Assembly: GCF_009671065.1 (NCBI RefSeq)
Contig: NZ_CP046027.1
Location: 1,612,001-1,676,000 of the forward strand
Reading direction: 5' to 3'
Origin: Neisseria brasiliensis
GTDB taxonomy: Bacteria > Pseudomonadota > Gammaproteobacteria > Burkholderiales > Neisseriaceae
Length of the DNA stretch: 64,000 bases
Shown here: piece by piece, positions 44,687 through 52,964 of the stretch
Layout of the letters: each line of letters opens with the position of its first letter
Numbering within the stretch: position 1 is the first letter of the stretch
Program-made: the position numbers and the translations under genes
Notes under the pieces: model-generated
Seen by the model: the letters and a program-made list of their open reading frames with translations, nothing else
Database searches by the model: none
Told to the model about the DNA's origin: nothing

Positions 44687-45084
44687 GTTCAAGCTCCTAA
44701 ATAGGGAAATCAGTCAATCCAAATAAACATGCGACCTAAAATGCTGCATTTGGTTGCCTATTTATTTGGATAAACTGGATCGGCGGGCAGTAAAAATCGG
44801 ATGGGCTATTTTATCACGTTTCAGGGCTTGTCAGTAGCCGTTAAAAAATAGCGCGTGAAGGCTTGAGGCCGTCTGAAAAACAGCGGTAAATATAGTGATT
44901 GCGCTGTGTTTTAATCGATTCAAACCGATACATGAAATATAATTTCAGATGGCCTGATTGTCAACAATTTACTACTTCAACGGCGCAATACAGCAACTTG
45001 CGGTATTTAACGCAACATCCGCTTTAATCCTGACGAAATCCCGTTATAATAACGCTTTTGCCTGATGAGTGAAGGAAACCAGCC
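44687..45084. promoter_or_regulatory. glnA/aroE divergent region with glnA promoter and structured leader
   Basis: No gene lies in these 398 bases. For glnA (minus strand), CTGACA (44834-44829) and TGATAAAAT (44816-44808, extended -10) predict a start near 44801. The leader carries a long imperfect hairpin at 44717-44771. A DUS is at about 44866, with a variant complement near 44944. For aroE, TATAAT lies at 45045-45050. Confidence 0.5.
44717..44771 (-). promoter_or_regulatory. 55-base hairpin in the glnA leader
   Basis: Nested complementary arms: ATCCAAATAAA (44717-44727) with TTTATTTGGAT (44761-44771), GCGACC with GGTTGC, and AAATGC with GCATTT around a single central T (44745). It lies 31 bases before the glnA ATG and has no T run, so it looks like a structured leader or protein site rather than a terminator. 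Confidence 0.6.
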
Positions 45085-45897
45085 ATGAGCAGCAAACCGC
45101 GTTACGCCGTATTCGGCAATCCTGTGCAACACAGCAAATCGCCGCAAATCCATCAAGAATTTGCCAAGCAGGAAAACGTTGCCATTGATTACGACCGCAT
45201 TTACGCCGAAATTGGCGGATTTGCCGAAGCCGCTGCTGCGTTTTTTGCCGAAGGCGGGCAGGGCGCGAATGTGACTGTGCCATTTAAATTGGATGCCTTC
45301 AATTTTGTTGACGAACATTCCGAGCGCGCGTTGGCTGCCGGTGCGGTGAACACCATTATTCCCTTGGGCAACGGCAAATTCCGCGGCGACAACAGCGACG
45401 GCGTGGGTATGGTGAATGACATCATTCAGGCGCAAGGCGTGCCGGTGACGGGCAAGCGCGTGTTGCTGATTGGTGCAGGCGGTGCGGTGCGTGGTGTGAT
45501 TCCCGTGTTGCAAGGCCGTCAGCCAGCCGAAATCGTCATCATCAACCGCACTCATGCCAAAGCCGAAGAAGTGGCCGAGCGTTTTGGCATTCGCGCGATT
45601 GCCATGAACGAATTGCCGGAAAATCATTTTGACATCATCATCAACGGCACATCCGGCGGCTTAAGCGGCGAATTGCCCGACATTGCACCGGCTGTGTTCG
45701 GTGCGTGTGCCTTGGCTTATGACATGGTTTACGGTAAAGATTCCGAGCCGTTTTTAAAATTTGCCGCCGAATCGGGCGCGCAAAAAACGGCCGACGGCTT
45801 GGGTATGCTGGTCGGGCAGGCCGCGTTTTCTTACCAATTGTGGCGCGGTTTCGAGCCGGACATCAAACCTGTGTTTGAATACATGAAAGACCTGTGA
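45085..45897 (+). CDS. aroE: Shikimate dehydrogenase (NADP)
   Basis: Cytoplasmic enzyme of 270 residues that reduces 3-dehydroshikimate in chorismate synthesis. The shikimate-binding SKSPQIH motif near the start, the catalytic Lys in ANVTVPFK, the Asp of DNSDGVG, and the Rossmann GAGGAVRG are present, plus NRTHAKAE for NADP. GAAGGAAA precedes the ATG. A TATAAT at 45045-45050 is a good -10. The stop overlaps the mtgA ATG (TGATG), so mtgA is co-translated, as in other neisseriae. Confidence 0.96.
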   Translation: MSSKPRYAVFGNPVQHSKSPQIHQEFAKQENVAIDYDRIYAEIGGFAEAAAAFFAEGGQGANVTVPFKLDAFNFVDEHSERALAAGAVNTIIPLGNGKFRGDNSDGVGMVNDIIQAQGVPVTGKRVLLIGAGGAVRGVIPVLQGRQPAEIVIINRTHAKAEEVAERFGIRAIAMNELPENHFDIIINGTSGGLSGELPDIAPAVFGACALAYDMVYGKDSEPFLKFAAESGAQKTADGLGMLVGQAAFSYQLWRGFEPDIKPVFEYMKDL

Positions 45898-46598
45898 TGT
45901 TGCGCATTCTCAAATGGCTGATTGCGCTGCCGGTGGCGGGCTTTATTTTGTTCAACGCCTATGTGTATGGCAACATCATCACCTACCGCGCCGTTGCACC
46001 GCACCAAACTGCATTCATGAGCATGCGCATGAGCCAGTTTCAGCAAGAAGGGCGCAGCGAAAGGCTGGATTACCGCTGGGTGCCGTATGAACGCATTTCC
46101 ACTAACTTGAAAAAAGCGTTGATTGCTTCGGAAGACGCCAAATTCGCCGCGCATGACGGCTTTGACTGGAGCGGCATTCAAAACGCCATCAAGCGCAACC
46201 AGAAAAGTGGTGAAGTGAAAGCCGGTGGTTCGACCATCAGCCAGCAATTGGCGAAAAACCTGTTTCTCAACGACAGCCGCAGCTACATTCGCAAAGCCGA
46301 AGAAGCCGCCATTACTGCGATGATGGAGGCCGTCACCGACAAAGACCGCATTTTCGAGCTGTATCTCAATACCATCGAATGGCATTACGGCGTGTTCGGT
46401 GCCGAAGCCGCGTCGCAGTTTTTCTATAAAAAACCGGCCGCCGAGTTGACCAAACAGCAAGCCGCCAAGCTCGCCGCCCGTGTGCCTGCGCCGTTGTTTT
46501 ATGCGGATAATCCGAAAAGCAAACGCCTACGCGGTAAAACCAACATCATTTTTCGGCGTATGGGTTCGGCAGAATTACCGGTCAGCGACACCGAATAA
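45897..46598 (+). CDS. mtgA: Monofunctional biosynthetic peptidoglycan transglycosylase
   Basis: GT51 glycan polymerase of 233 residues with one N-terminal membrane anchor (LKWLIALPVAGFILFNAYVY). Catalytic blocks: SEDAKFAAHDGFDW and GGSTISQQLAKNLFLN, then EAVTDKDRIFELYLNTIEWHYGVFG. It lacks a transpeptidase domain. The ATG at 45897 shares a base with the aroE stop; a GTG three bases earlier is less likely. A DUS terminator follows. Confidence 0.95.
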   Translation: MLRILKWLIALPVAGFILFNAYVYGNIITYRAVAPHQTAFMSMRMSQFQQEGRSERLDYRWVPYERISTNLKKALIASEDAKFAAHDGFDWSGIQNAIKRNQKSGEVKAGGSTISQQLAKNLFLNDSRSYIRKAEEAAITAMMEAVTDKDRIFELYLNTIEWHYGVFGAEAASQFFYKKPAAELTKQQAAKLAARVPAPLFYADNPKSKRLRGKTNIIFRRMGSAELPVSDTE

Positions 46599-46618
46599 TG
46601 ACAAATCACTTATTAATG

Positions 46619-46656
46619 AAAAAGGCCGTCTGAACACTATTTTTCAGACGGCCTTG
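46619..46656 (+). terminator. DUS-hairpin terminator after mtgA
   Basis: AAAGGCCGTCTGAA and TTCAGACGGCCTT enclose an eight-base loop. Confidence 0.8.
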
Positions 46657-46749
46657 GTTTTATCATATAGTCACAAAAATAAAAATGATAAGCGTAATGG
46701 TTTCATTACGTTTGACCTGTTGACCGACGATTCATTGACTCAAAAGCTT

Positions 46750-47157
46750 ATGGAAAAAATCACACACAGCGCCCACATCAACCTAGCAACCGCGCACAAA
46801 CTGATTCAGTTCGGCATGGAATACGCCGAACACAAACACCTTCGAATCGCCATCGTCGATGCCGGCGGTCATTTATTGGCCTTTGCCCGCATGGACGAAG
46901 CGGCTTTAATTACCATCGATACCGCCATCAATAAAGCCCAAACCGCTGTTTATCTGAAAGCACCATCCACGCAGTTGGCCAACTTCAACAGCCAGATGAC
47001 ATCAAGTCTGGTGAAAACTGATAAGCTCACCGCCCAACAAGGCGGCGTGCCCTTGCTGCACCACGGCCACATGGTCGGTGCCGTGGGGGTGAGTGGTGCT
47101 GATGGTGAAAGCGACAACCGTACCGCCGAAATGATTGCCGCTGCATTTGCCGGATAA
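46750..47157 (+). CDS. GlcG/HbpS (DUF336) family haem-binding-like protein
   Basis: Small single-domain protein of 135 residues. RIAIVDAGGHLLAFARMDEA followed by KAQTAVYLKAPS, GGVPLLHHGHMVGAVGVSGADGESD is the GlcG/HbpS pattern (IVDAxGxLxAxxRMDGA, GGxP, GAIGVSGA). Family members bind haem or cobalamin, or are of unknown role beside glycolate genes; none of those genes is near. The frame is open upstream to 46480 through the mtgA end and terminator, so I take the ATG at 46750. No clear Shine-Dalgarno is seen, leaving the start uncertain. Likely cytoplasmic. Confidence 0.82.
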   Translation: MEKITHSAHINLATAHKLIQFGMEYAEHKHLRIAIVDAGGHLLAFARMDEAALITIDTAINKAQTAVYLKAPSTQLANFNSQMTSSLVKTDKLTAQQGGVPLLHHGHMVGAVGVSGADGESDNRTAEMIAAAFAG

Positions 47158-47185
47158 TTGATTGGTGTCTCAAAATAAAACAATC

Positions 47186-47220
47186 AAACAAGGCCGTCTG
47201 AATTTCAGACGGCCTTGTTT
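47186..47220 (+). terminator. DUS-hairpin terminator after the GlcG-like gene
   Basis: A 35-base palindrome: AAACAAGGCCGTCTGAA and its complement around a single T. Confidence 0.85.
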
Positions 47221-47323
47221 ATGGCTCGAGACCTTTAAAAATAAAACGTACAATCTCTATTCAAATCAAGCGGCTTTATTTGTATGATAACGGAAAAATA
47301 CAGTAATAATCACAGAGGAAAAA

Positions 47324-48220
47324 ATGGAGAAGCAGACTGTAGGCATGATTCAGATTACCGTAGCGGCGGTGTGTTGGGGCTCGCTCGGTTTTTTGGGCAC
47401 TTTACTCAACCGTGCCGGTTTTGACGGTGTGCAGGTGGCGACTTTGCGCATTGTGATTGCGGCGGCGATTTTGTTGCTGTTGCTGCCGTATTTCATGCGC
47501 TTTTTGCGTGGCTTGGACATCAAGCGTCTGCCGATACTGACGGCGCAATCGCTGATTGGTGTGTTGGGTATGAGTTTGCTGTATTTTGCGGCGGTGGCCA
47601 AAGTCGGCTCGTCGCTGGCGGTGGCGCTGCTCTATACCGCGCCGGTGTGGAGCTTGATTTTCAGCCGCATGCTGTTGGGCGAACCGATTACGCGCAAAGC
47701 GGCCATGCTTACGGTGGTGGCCGCATTGGGTGTGGGCTTGACCATGGCAGGCGGCATGAATTTTGATGCGCTCGGGATTATGATTGGGCTGGGCTCGGGG
47801 ATTTGCTACGCGCTTTATGGCGTGTTGGGCAAAAAAGTCATGACGGGCGCGCCGCCGATGATGTTGCTGTTTACCTCGGTGAGTATTTCCGCGCTGGCTT
47901 TGCTGTGTCTGCCTGCTACGCATCAAACTTTGGCTCAATTGGTTGCGTTGGATGTTTCGGTATGGCTGACTGCGTTTGCCTTGTCTTTGGTCGGCACGAT
48001 TATCGCCTTTGGTTTATTTGTCAAAGGTTTGGAAAAAATGCCTGCCGCCAAAGCCGCTGTGTTCACCGTGTTTGAACCGTTTACTGCGGTGATGTTGGCG
48101 GTATTTTTGCTGGGCGAACAATTGGGCGTGTTGCAATCGGTGGGCGTGTTTTTGATTATTGCGGTGGCGGTGTTGAATGCGGTGGGGAAGAAAGAAAAAA
48201 TGGAACAGGCGCTGGGATAA
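47324..48220 (+). CDS. EamA/DMT family transporter
   Basis: Inner-membrane protein of 298 residues with ten predicted membrane segments in two EamA repeats (VAAVCWGSLGFLGTLLNRAG and GLGSGICYALYGVLGKK starts). Family members export amino acids or other small metabolites; the substrate cannot be read from sequence. GAGGAAAAA precedes the ATG. It stands alone between terminators. A second EamA gene is at 58 kb, not closely similar. Confidence 0.87.
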   Translation: MEKQTVGMIQITVAAVCWGSLGFLGTLLNRAGFDGVQVATLRIVIAAAILLLLLPYFMRFLRGLDIKRLPILTAQSLIGVLGMSLLYFAAVAKVGSSLAVALLYTAPVWSLIFSRMLLGEPITRKAAMLTVVAALGVGLTMAGGMNFDALGIMIGLGSGICYALYGVLGKKVMTGAPPMMLLFTSVSISALALLCLPATHQTLAQLVALDVSVWLTAFALSLVGTIIAFGLFVKGLEKMPAAKAAVFTVFEPFTAVMLAVFLLGEQLGVLQSVGVFLIIAVAVLNAVGKKEKMEQALG

Positions 48221-48247
48221 GTGAAACCAGCAAGCTCATCTTTATAT

Positions 48248-48284
48248 GATAAAAGGCCGTCTGAAATTTCAGACGGCCTTTATC
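48248..48284. terminator. DUS-hairpin terminator between the EamA gene and hemL
   Basis: GATAAAAGGCCGTCTGAAA is followed at once by its complement; the palindrome serves both convergent genes. Confidence 0.85.
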
Positions 48285-48308
48285 TTTTCATTCAATCTAA
48301 ATTAAACC

Positions 48309-49592
48309 TTATTTCGCCATATTCTGAAACACTTCACGCGCGGTGGCGATGGTTTCGTCAATCAGTTCAGGTGTGTGCGCGGCGGAAACGAAACCGGCTT
48401 CGTAGGCGGATGGGCCGAAGGCAACGTTGCGTTCCAGCATACCGTGGAAGAAATGTTTGAACGCATCGATGTTGCTGCGTGCCATGTCACCGTAGTTTTG
48501 CGGCGTGAGGTCGGCGAAATACAGGCCGAACATGCCGCCCACGCTGTCGGCGGTAAACTGAACACCGTTGTCTTTGGCGGCGGCGGTGAAACCTTGTACC
48601 AGTTGCTCGGTGCGGGCGGTCAGGTTTTCATAAAAACCGTCGCGCTGGATGATTTCCAAGGTTTTCAAACCGGCGGCCACGGCCAGCGGGTTGCCGGAAA
48701 GGGTGCCGGCTTGATACACGCAGCCGAGCGGGGAAATGCATTCCATGATTTCGCGTTTGCCGCCGAACGCCGCCAACGGCATGCCGCCGCCGATGACTTT
48801 GCCCATGGTGGTCAGGTCGGGTTTGACGCCGTGCAGCGATTGCGCGCCGCCGAGCGCCACGCGGAAACCGGTCATCACTTCGTCGTAAATCAATACCGCG
48901 CCGTGTTTGGCGGTCAGTTCGCGCAGGGCTTTGACAAAGTTTTCAGACGGCCGCACCAAATTCATATTGCCGACAAACGGCTCCAAAATCACGCAGGCGA
49001 TGTCGTTGCCGGATTGGGCGAAGGCTTCTTCGAGCTGGGCGACGTTGTTGTATTCCAGCACCAAAGTGTGTTTGGTGAAATCGGCCGGTACACCCGCTGA
49101 ACTCGGGTTGCCAAAAGTGAGCAGGCCGCTGCCGGCTTTCACCAACAAGCTGTCGGAATGGCCGTGGTAGCAGCCTTCGAATTTGATGATTTTGTCGCGG
49201 CCGGTGTAGCCGCGTGCCAAGCGGATGGCGGTCATGGTGGCTTCGGTGCCGGAGCTGACCAAGCGCACTTGTTCGACGCTCGGCACCAGCTTGGCGATTT
49301 CTTCGGCGATGACGATTTCGCCTTCGGTCGGTGCGCCGAACGACAAACCGCCCACAGCCGCTTCGCGCACGGCTTCCAGCACTTCAGGGTGGGCGTGGCC
49401 GACAATTGCAGGCCCCCATGAGCCGACGTAATCGATGTAGCGGGTGTCGCTTTCATCCCAAACATACGCGCCTTCGGCTTTTTTGATGAAGCGCGGCACG
49501 CCGCCGACGCTGCCGAACGCGCGCACCGGTGAATTCACGCCGCCGGGAATGATGGCTTTGGCGCGGTTGAACAAGGTTTCGTTACGGTTCAT
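48309..49592 (-). CDS. hemL: Glutamate-1-semialdehyde 2,1-aminomutase
   Basis: PLP enzyme of 427 residues that makes 5-aminolevulinate, the first haem precursor, in the C5 pathway. Class III aminotransferase marks are GGVNSPVRAF, SSGTEATMTAIRLARG, YDEVMTGFRVA, and the PLP lysine in TTMGKVIGGGMPLAAFGG. AAAGGACA precedes the ATG at 49592. Monocistronic; two DUS copies in tandem lie just upstream (about 49612 and 49630). Haem is needed by the cytochrome genes at 4-8 kb. Confidence 0.97.
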   Translation of the reverse strand: MNRNETLFNRAKAIIPGGVNSPVRAFGSVGGVPRFIKKAEGAYVWDESDTRYIDYVGSWGPAIVGHAHPEVLEAVREAAVGGLSFGAPTEGEIVIAEEIAKLVPSVEQVRLVSSGTEATMTAIRLARGYTGRDKIIKFEGCYHGHSDSLLVKAGSGLLTFGNPSSAGVPADFTKHTLVLEYNNVAQLEEAFAQSGNDIACVILEPFVGNMNLVRPSENFVKALRELTAKHGAVLIYDEVMTGFRVALGGAQSLHGVKPDLTTMGKVIGGGMPLAAFGGKREIMECISPLGCVYQAGTLSGNPLAVAAGLKTLEIIQRDGFYENLTARTEQLVQGFTAAAKDNGVQFTADSVGGMFGLYFADLTPQNYGDMARSNIDAFKHFFHGMLERNVAFGPSAYEAGFVSAAHTPELIDETIATAREVFQNMAK

Positions 49593-49794
49593 GCTGGTGT
49601 CCTTTAAAAAAGGCCGTCTGAAAGGGTGAGGCCGTCTGAAAAATAAAGTGCCATTCTAACATTGATTTGCGGCTAAGCGGTTTCAGACGGCATGATTCAA
49701 GCAGCGAAATGCGCAGCCTGTTTTCAAATCTATGCAGATGAATATGAAAATTATTCTTTAAAAACAATCACTCTATTCATTTTTTATTGGGCTG

Positions 49795-49803
49795 TGCTAT
49801 AAT
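49795..49803 (+). promoter_or_regulatory. Extended -10 promoter for the 49.8 kb gene
   Basis: TGCTATAAT is a perfect extended -10, with its start predicted about 25 bases before the next ATG. It is the same nine bases as the CRISPR leader promoter. Confidence 0.65.
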
Positions 49804-49835
49804 CTCGCACCTTAACCAATACTTAGAAAAAAATC

Positions 49836-50219
49836 ATGTTACGCGGATTACTGGCAGCCTGCCTTTTGCTTTGTTCGTCGCTGACTTGGGCGCAGCGCGA
49901 TGTGCCTACCGATATGAGTGTGGCGGTGTTGAAACAAGTTGAATTGCCGTATGTGAAATTGAGCAGCGGCGGCTTTTCGTGGACGAAACTGCTCACCTTG
50001 GGCTTGGTCGACGGCAATGCCGGCCGCTTCCAATTATCCCGATTCGTGCGCATCCGCGATGAAAACGACCGCTTTATCGTATTAGGCCGTCTGAATGCGC
50101 AAGTCGGCAAACCCTTGGCCGTCAAACAAGACGGCGCGGGTGTGATTCGTGAAATTTGGGTGCTGACCGAAGGCGAAGTGCAAAACTTTGCCGAGCGCGT
50201 CCAAAATCAGGCGCAGTAA
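49836..50219 (+). CDS. Periplasmic hypothetical protein
   Basis: Not a family I can name. It encodes 127 residues with a clear signal peptide (MLRGLLAACLLLCSSLTWAQ). The mature part is about 107 residues, beta-rich by pattern (RFVRIRDENDRFIVLGRLNAQVG, AGVIREIWVLTEGE), without cysteines after the signal, so soluble periplasmic rather than lipoprotein. The promoter is strong and the leader short. A DUS lies in the coding region near 50085. Monocistronic, between hemL (divergent) and miaB. Confidence 0.78.
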   Translation: MLRGLLAACLLLCSSLTWAQRDVPTDMSVAVLKQVELPYVKLSSGGFSWTKLLTLGLVDGNAGRFQLSRFVRIRDENDRFIVLGRLNAQVGKPLAVKQDGAGVIREIWVLTEGEVQNFAERVQNQAQ

Positions 50220-50409
50220 GTTTCAGGCCGTCTTAAAACCCATTAAATTCCAAGCACGGCGGCTTTTATATCAACAGCCCAACCGTGTTGATTAAATATA
50301 TCAAATTGAGAGAACCGCACTTTCAGACGGCCTTTGCAATCTTCAAAGGCCGTCTGAAAGTTTTATAAATCAGCCCCGCGATTACGGGCTACCTGAGAAA
50401 GCACAAACC

Positions 50410-51741
50410 ATGAAAAAAGTCTTTATCCGCACGTTCGGTTGTCAAATGAACGAATACGACAGCGAAAAAATGCTGGCCGTTTTGGCGGAAGAACACGGCG
50501 GCATTGAGCAAGTTTCGCAAGCCGATCAAGCCGATATTATTTTGTTCAACACTTGCTCTGTGCGCGAAAAAGCGCAGGAAAAAGTATTCTCCGATTTGGG
50601 ACGCGTTCGCCCGCTCAAAGAAAAAAATCCCGACCTGATTATCGGTGTGGCCGGCTGCGTGGCTTCTCAAGAGGGCGAAGAAATCATCAAGCGCGCACCT
50701 TATGTCGATGTAGTGTTTGGCCCGCAAACCTTGCACCGTTTGCCGAAAATGATTGTGGACAAAGAAACGTCCGGCCATTCGCAAGTCGACATTTCTTTCC
50801 CCGAAATCGAAAAATTCGACCACCTGCCGCCGGCGCGTGTGGAAGGCGGCAGCGCGTTTATTTCCATCATGGAAGGCTGTTCCAAATATTGCAGCTTCTG
50901 CGTGGTGCCTTATACCCGCGGCGAAGAATTTTCACGCCCGTTGAATGACGTGTTGACCGAAATTGCCGGCTTAGCGCAACAAGGCGTGAAAGAAATCAAC
51001 CTGTTAGGCCAAAATGTGAACGCCTACCGCGGCGAAATGGACGACGGCGAAATTTGCGACTTTGCTACATTGTTGCGCATTGTGCATGAAATTCCGGGCA
51101 TTGAGCGCATGCGTTTCACCACCAGCCACCCGCGCGAGTTTTCCGATTCGATTATCGAGTGCTACCGCGATTTGCCGAAGCTGGTGTCGCATTTGCACCT
51201 GCCGATTCAAAGCGGTTCCGACCGCGTGTTGAGCGCCATGAAACGCGGCTACACCGCCTTGGAATACAAATCCATCATCCGTAAATTGCGCGCCATCCGC
51301 CCTGATTTGTGCTTGAGCAGCGACTTTATCGTCGGCTTCCCCGGCGAAACCGAACGTGAATTCGAGCAAACCTTGAAGCTGGTAAAAGACATTGCCTTCG
51401 ATTTGAGCTATGTGTTCATTTACAGCCCGCGCCCGGGTACACCGGCCGCCAACCTGCCGGACGACACACCGAACGCCGAAAAAGTACGCCGCTTGGAAGC
51501 CTTGAATGAAGTGATAGAAGCAGAAACCAAACGCATCAACCAAAGCATGATCGGTTCAGTACAACGCTGCTTGGTGGAAGGCATTTCCAAGAAAGACCCA
51601 GACCAGTTGCAAGCACGCACTGCCAACAACCGCGTGGTGATTTTCAACGGCACGCCGGAGATGATTAACCAAATGGTTGATTTGGAAATCACCGATGCTT
51701 ATACCTTCTCGCTGCGTGGGGTGCCGGTGTCTAAAAATTAA
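50410..51741 (+). CDS. miaB: tRNA-2-methylthio-N6-dimethylallyladenosine synthase MiaB
   Basis: Radical SAM methylthiotransferase of 443 residues acting on A37 of tRNAs. Domains in order: N-terminal UPF0004 with three cluster cysteines (FGCQMN, FNTCSVR, AGCVAS), radical SAM with C157-x3-C161-x2-C164 (GCSKYCSFCVVPYTRG), and a C-terminal TRAM domain (after about 375). AAAGCACAAACC before the ATG is a poor ribosome site. DUS copies lie upstream (about 50318 and 50349), not in the gene. Confidence 0.96.
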   Translation: MKKVFIRTFGCQMNEYDSEKMLAVLAEEHGGIEQVSQADQADIILFNTCSVREKAQEKVFSDLGRVRPLKEKNPDLIIGVAGCVASQEGEEIIKRAPYVDVVFGPQTLHRLPKMIVDKETSGHSQVDISFPEIEKFDHLPPARVEGGSAFISIMEGCSKYCSFCVVPYTRGEEFSRPLNDVLTEIAGLAQQGVKEINLLGQNVNAYRGEMDDGEICDFATLLRIVHEIPGIERMRFTTSHPREFSDSIIECYRDLPKLVSHLHLPIQSGSDRVLSAMKRGYTALEYKSIIRKLRAIRPDLCLSSDFIVGFPGETEREFEQTLKLVKDIAFDLSYVFIYSPRPGTPAANLPDDTPNAEKVRRLEALNEVIEAETKRINQSMIGSVQRCLVEGISKKDPDQLQARTANNRVVIFNGTPEMINQMVDLEITDAYTFSLRGVPVSKN

Positions 51742-51759
51742 TTGAAGTTTTTAAATGCT

Positions 51760-51800
51760 AAAAGGCCGTCTGAAAATTATGTTTTCAGACGGCCTTTTTA
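51760..51800. terminator. DUS-hairpin terminator between miaB and the AEC transporter gene
   Basis: AAAAGGCCGTCTGAAAA and TTTTCAGACGGCCTTTT with T runs, between convergent genes. Confidence 0.85.
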
Positions 51801-51812
51801 TATTTAAGCCTT

Positions 51813-52745
51813 TCAAATCACCCACTGATAAAGCGCAATCATCAGCGGCATACTCACTACACAAAGTAGGGTGGTGATGCCGTAAATCGCGCTGGCTTTT
51901 TGCGCGTTCTTTTGATACAGCACCGCCATCTGTGTGACTGTGGCGGCGGATGAGCTGATGGTGGCCAAAAAGCTGATGAGTACCACGGTTTGGTTGTGGC
52001 TGTTTTGCTCGGCGAGGCCGAAGAGTTTGATGATGATCAGCAGCACCAGCGGCATCAGAATCAGGCGCAGGAAGGTGACGAGGTAGATGCGTTTGGAGGC
52101 GATGATCTCTTTCAAAGGCAGCGAGGCAATCAGCATGCCGGCAATCATCATGGCAATCGGGCCGATCATGCTGCCGACATTGGCCAGCGCGTTGTCCACC
52201 ACGCTGGGCAGTTTGATTTGAAAGGCAAACATGAATAAGCCGACGGCAATAGACAAAATATTGACGTTGGTAAAGATTTTTTTGACCGACATTTGGCTGC
52301 GTCCGGCAAACATCACGCGCAGGTGTGTCCAGAACAATACGGTTTGCACAATCAAATAGCCTGCGGTGTAAATCAGCCATTCCGCGCCGAATACGGCCAG
52401 CACCACCGGAATAATCAGATTGCCCGCGTTGGTGTAAATCACGGCGGCTTGTTCCAGAATATCCAGCTTGAAGATTTTGGCAAACAGTTTGCCCAGCACA
52501 ATCAGCGAAAAGTTAAACAGCAAAGCGAGCTTCACCGAAAGCCACAAGCCATCGAGAATTTCGGGTGTGTAATCGACTTGGAAAGCGTGAATCATTACCG
52601 CCGGGCTGATAAGGTAAAGCGTAATCACGGAAAGCGGATAGCTGTCGGCCGGTTTGAGCAGTTTGAATTTCACCAAGGCAATGCCCATCAGCACAATCAG
52701 CGTGAGTTGGGCAATTTTTTCGGCGAGCAGCAGGGAAGTTTCCAT
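51813..52745 (-). CDS. AEC (auxin efflux carrier) family transporter
   Basis: Inner-membrane protein of 310 residues with about ten membrane segments in two halves, the AEC/BASS-like layout; NAGNLIIPVVLAVFG is the conserved crossover region of the first half. Members carry malate, malonate or other anions; the substrate is open. The frame is open to 52805 but METSLLLAEKIAQL at 52745 gives the normal first helix. Divergent from the NCS2 permease gene. Confidence 0.87.
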   Translation of the reverse strand: METSLLLAEKIAQLTLIVLMGIALVKFKLLKPADSYPLSVITLYLISPAVMIHAFQVDYTPEILDGLWLSVKLALLFNFSLIVLGKLFAKIFKLDILEQAAVIYTNAGNLIIPVVLAVFGAEWLIYTAGYLIVQTVLFWTHLRVMFAGRSQMSVKKIFTNVNILSIAVGLFMFAFQIKLPSVVDNALANVGSMIGPIAMMIAGMLIASLPLKEIIASKRIYLVTFLRLILMPLVLLIIIKLFGLAEQNSHNQTVVLISFLATISSSAATVTQMAVLYQKNAQKASAIYGITTLLCVVSMPLMIALYQWVI

Positions 52746-52922
52746 GAGAATATTGATAGGATATGAATGGATGAGGATTTTACGCCTTTGTGATGTAGGC
52801 GACAAATTGTGTTGCCTTTTTGTATATTGATGAAAGGCCGTCTGAAAATAGAAATGGTTGCAATAAATGCTTTTTCAGACGGCCTGAATCGATTTAATTG
52901 CCCGAAGTGCTTGGAATTTCAG

Positions 52923-52928
52923 TATAAT
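52923..52928 (+). promoter_or_regulatory. -10 element of the NCS2 permease promoter
   Basis: TATAAT lies 36 bases before the ATG. The -35 is unclear. Confidence 0.45.
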
Positions 52929-52964
52929 ACCGCCCAAATTTTTCCCCAACTTTTAAAGATAAAC

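Noticed and set aside
47225..47235. GAGACCTTT near 47225 as an insertion-sequence end
   Set aside because: Match stops after nine bases and no partner end is present; kept only as a possible relic.
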